Positions 62,951-64,000 of a DNA stretch of 64,000 bases are shown here, in pieces. The notes below the pieces were generated by a model. That model had not been told where the DNA came from. It was given only the letters and a program-made list of their open reading frames with translations, and ran no database searches. The stretch comes from Phycisphaeraceae bacterium (GTDB lineage: Bacteria > Planctomycetota > Phycisphaerae > Phycisphaerales > SM1A02), in NCBI GenBank assembly GCA_015709595.1, contig CP054178.1:3353205-3417204 (forward strand), in the 5' to 3' direction. Position numbers and translations under genes: made by a program. Position 1 is the first letter of the stretch. Each line of letters begins with the position of its first letter.

Positions 62951-63222
62951 GCCCCACCCCCCCTGCCGCCGCGCGTTCGGGCCGGACCTTCAAACTCATC
63001 CGCCCACGCCTCCAGGTGCTGCGGCCAGGCGAACTTCACCGCCAGGGCCCACACCATCGCGCAGGCCACCGAGAAGCAGGCGTGGTAGAACAGTCCCACG
63101 GGCACCACGCCCAGCACCAGCGTGACGTCGCCCCAGAACCAGACATCCTGGTGCAGCACCGCCAGCGCCAGGGCCGAACCCCACACCACCCAGAACATGC
63201 CCGACCGACGCGAGCCGTTCAT
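62947..63222 (-). CDS. DUF3311-type small membrane protein
   Basis: A 91-residue protein with two hydrophobic helices (about 10-24 and 30-63; VTLVLGVVPVGLFYHACFSV) and a short basic tail. Such proteins commonly precede SSS symporters in the same operon and may be a small partner subunit. It overlaps the symporter by 4 bases and the beta-propeller gene by 4. Confidence 0.75.
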   Translation of the reverse strand: MNGSRRSGMFWVVWGSALALAVLHQDVWFWGDVTLVLGVVPVGLFYHACFSVACAMVWALAVKFAWPQHLEAWADEFEGPARTRGGRGGGA

Positions 63223-64000
63223 TCAGGCGTCTCCTTGATGGCGAACAGATGCGTGTGCGTCTGCACGTAGAGAACTCCGTTGGCCGTGACCGGCGATGAG
63301 TACACCGGCGACATCATGTCAATCTCGTTGAGCAGTTGCAGCTCCTTCGACGCCGCGAGGATGGTGAGATAGCCGTCCTCGTTGCCGATGTACACCTTGC
63401 CATCCGCCACGAGCGGGGAACCCCAGATGTGCCCCTTGGTGTCGTGCCGCCAGTGCAGGTGGCCGGTTGCTGCGTCGAAGCAGTAGACGAATCCCGAGTA
63501 GTCGCCCACGTACAGCAGGCCATCCACCACCGCGGCCGTGGAAATCGAGCGGTTGATCAGGTTGTACGACCAGACGCCGTGCGTCGCGGTCACATCGCCC
63601 TTGCCGGTCGGATCGATGCAGACGATGTTGCCCGCGCCCTCGCCGTGCTCGGGATCCTGCCCGATGGCCACGTAGACCTTGCCGCCCGCGACGACGGGCG
63701 TGGCCAGCACTTCACTGGGGCCGGCCCGGGTGGCGTACTTGATGGGCTTGCCATCGCGCATGCGATACTCGGGCGGATTGGCGTCGAAGCGCCACACCTC
63801 GTCGAGGATCATGCGGCCGTCCTCGCCTTCCACCGGCTCGGGGGCGAAGGCGTACACCCACCCATCCGGCCCGCCGAAGATGCACAGCTTCAGGTCGCCC
63901 GATTCGAGCCAAGCCGGCGAGCTCCAGTTGCTGTGAAGGATTCGCTGCCCGGTGCCCGAATCCTCCTCGCCGATCAGTTCGCCGGTGATGGCGTTCAGTT
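63219..64000 (-). CDS. PQQ-like beta-propeller protein, 5' part outside the window
   Basis: The frame is open to the right edge, so at least 259 residues are visible and the N-terminus is missing. Repeats include CFDAATGHLHWRHDT, VYIGNEDGYLTILAA and NAITGELIGEEDSG. A GTG at 63857 is an internal valine, not the start, because propeller sequence continues upstream (SSPAWLESGDLKLCIFGGPD). It is the second propeller of the operon and probably exported. It lies upstream of and overlaps the DUF3311 gene. Confidence 0.85.
   Translation of the reverse strand, partial: LNAITGELIGEEDSGTGQRILHSNWSSPAWLESGDLKLCIFGGPDGWVYAFAPEPVEGEDGRMILDEVWRFDANPPEYRMRDGKPIKYATRAGPSEVLATPVVAGGKVYVAIGQDPEHGEGAGNIVCIDPTGKGDVTATHGVWSYNLINRSISTAAVVDGLLYVGDYSGFVYCFDAATGHLHWRHDTKGHIWGSPLVADGKVYIGNEDGYLTILAASKELQLLNEIDMMSPVYSSPVTANGVLYVQTHTHLFAIKETPE

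Noticed and set aside
61322-63088. A 588-codon open frame on the plus strand
   Set aside because: It is antisense to the symporter, which has the clear SSS signature; the shadow is His/Asp/Arg-rich.
63219-63857. Complete beta-propeller gene starting at a GTG
   Set aside because: Propeller sequence continues upstream in frame to the window edge, so the gene is partial and the GTG is an internal valine.

Overview
The window is GC-rich, densely coded bacterial chromosome. It most likely comes from a planctomycete, probably of the Phycisphaerae. This is an inference from gene content: DNA topoisomerase VI subunits side by side, a CxxCGYxLRG zinc-ribbon membrane protein, PQQ-type beta-propellers, a Tat-exported sugar isomerase-like protein, a DNRLRE secreted protein, a Na+/solute symporter paired with a DUF3311 protein, and a tandem of SPFH proteins next to ABC-2 exporters. 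No rRNA, CRISPR array, insertion sequence or prophage was seen. The two tRNA genes are tRNA-His(GTG) near 12.7 kb and tRNA-Gln(TTG) near 32.4 kb.

Layout. 0-9.3 kb: D-amino-acid aminotransferase, type III pantothenate kinase and a shortened MnmE-like GTPase; then a leftward sigma factor and ndk; then top6B-top6A and an ANTAR response regulator. 9.3-16.9 kb: leftward pckA, histidine kinase and zinc-ribbon protein; tRNA-His; rightward nitrilase-family amidase, ClC transporter, rnpA, yidD and a fumarylacetoacetase-family enzyme. 16.9-28.7 kb: a six-gene leftward block of three SPFH proteins, an ABC ATPase, an ABC permease and a large membrane-anchored protein, with a second ABC-2 permease divergent from it. 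28.7-32 kb: pheS and small membrane proteins. 32.0-37.4 kb: promoter, structured leader, tRNA-Gln, nucleotidyltransferase, prs, rplY, pth, rpsF, ssb and rplI, closed by a clear terminator. 37.4-40.9 kb: STAS protein, speB and speA (arginine to agmatine to putrescine).

41.0-47.9 kb is a histidine operon, hisG-C-B-H-F-AIE-D. It is preceded by what looks like a complete classical attenuator: a sigma-70-type promoter, a 26-residue leader peptide with six histidines in nine codons, competing hairpins, and a GC-rich terminator with a T run just before hisG. HisA, HisI and HisE are fused into one polypeptide. The leader ATG lies at or next to the predicted transcription start, and pheS and speA show the same -10 to ATG spacing, which suggests leaderless transcripts.

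49.2-64.0 kb is one leftward run of 14 genes joined by overlaps or gaps of at most 53 bases, entering from beyond the right edge. It holds a beta-propeller protein, DUF3311, a Na+/solute symporter, a LuxE/PaaK-like adenylate-forming enzyme, an aldehyde dehydrogenase lacking the usual ELGGK glutamate, an iron alcohol dehydrogenase, a second beta-propeller, a HemW-like radical SAM protein, a glycosyltransferase, a hotdog thioesterase, an EamA-type membrane protein, a PaaK-like ligase, a chorismate-lyase-like protein and a flavin halogenase-like oxidoreductase. Together they read as an undescribed pathway that makes or modifies an aromatic (perhaps hydroxybenzoate-derived) acid, aldehyde or alcohol. 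The product is unknown.
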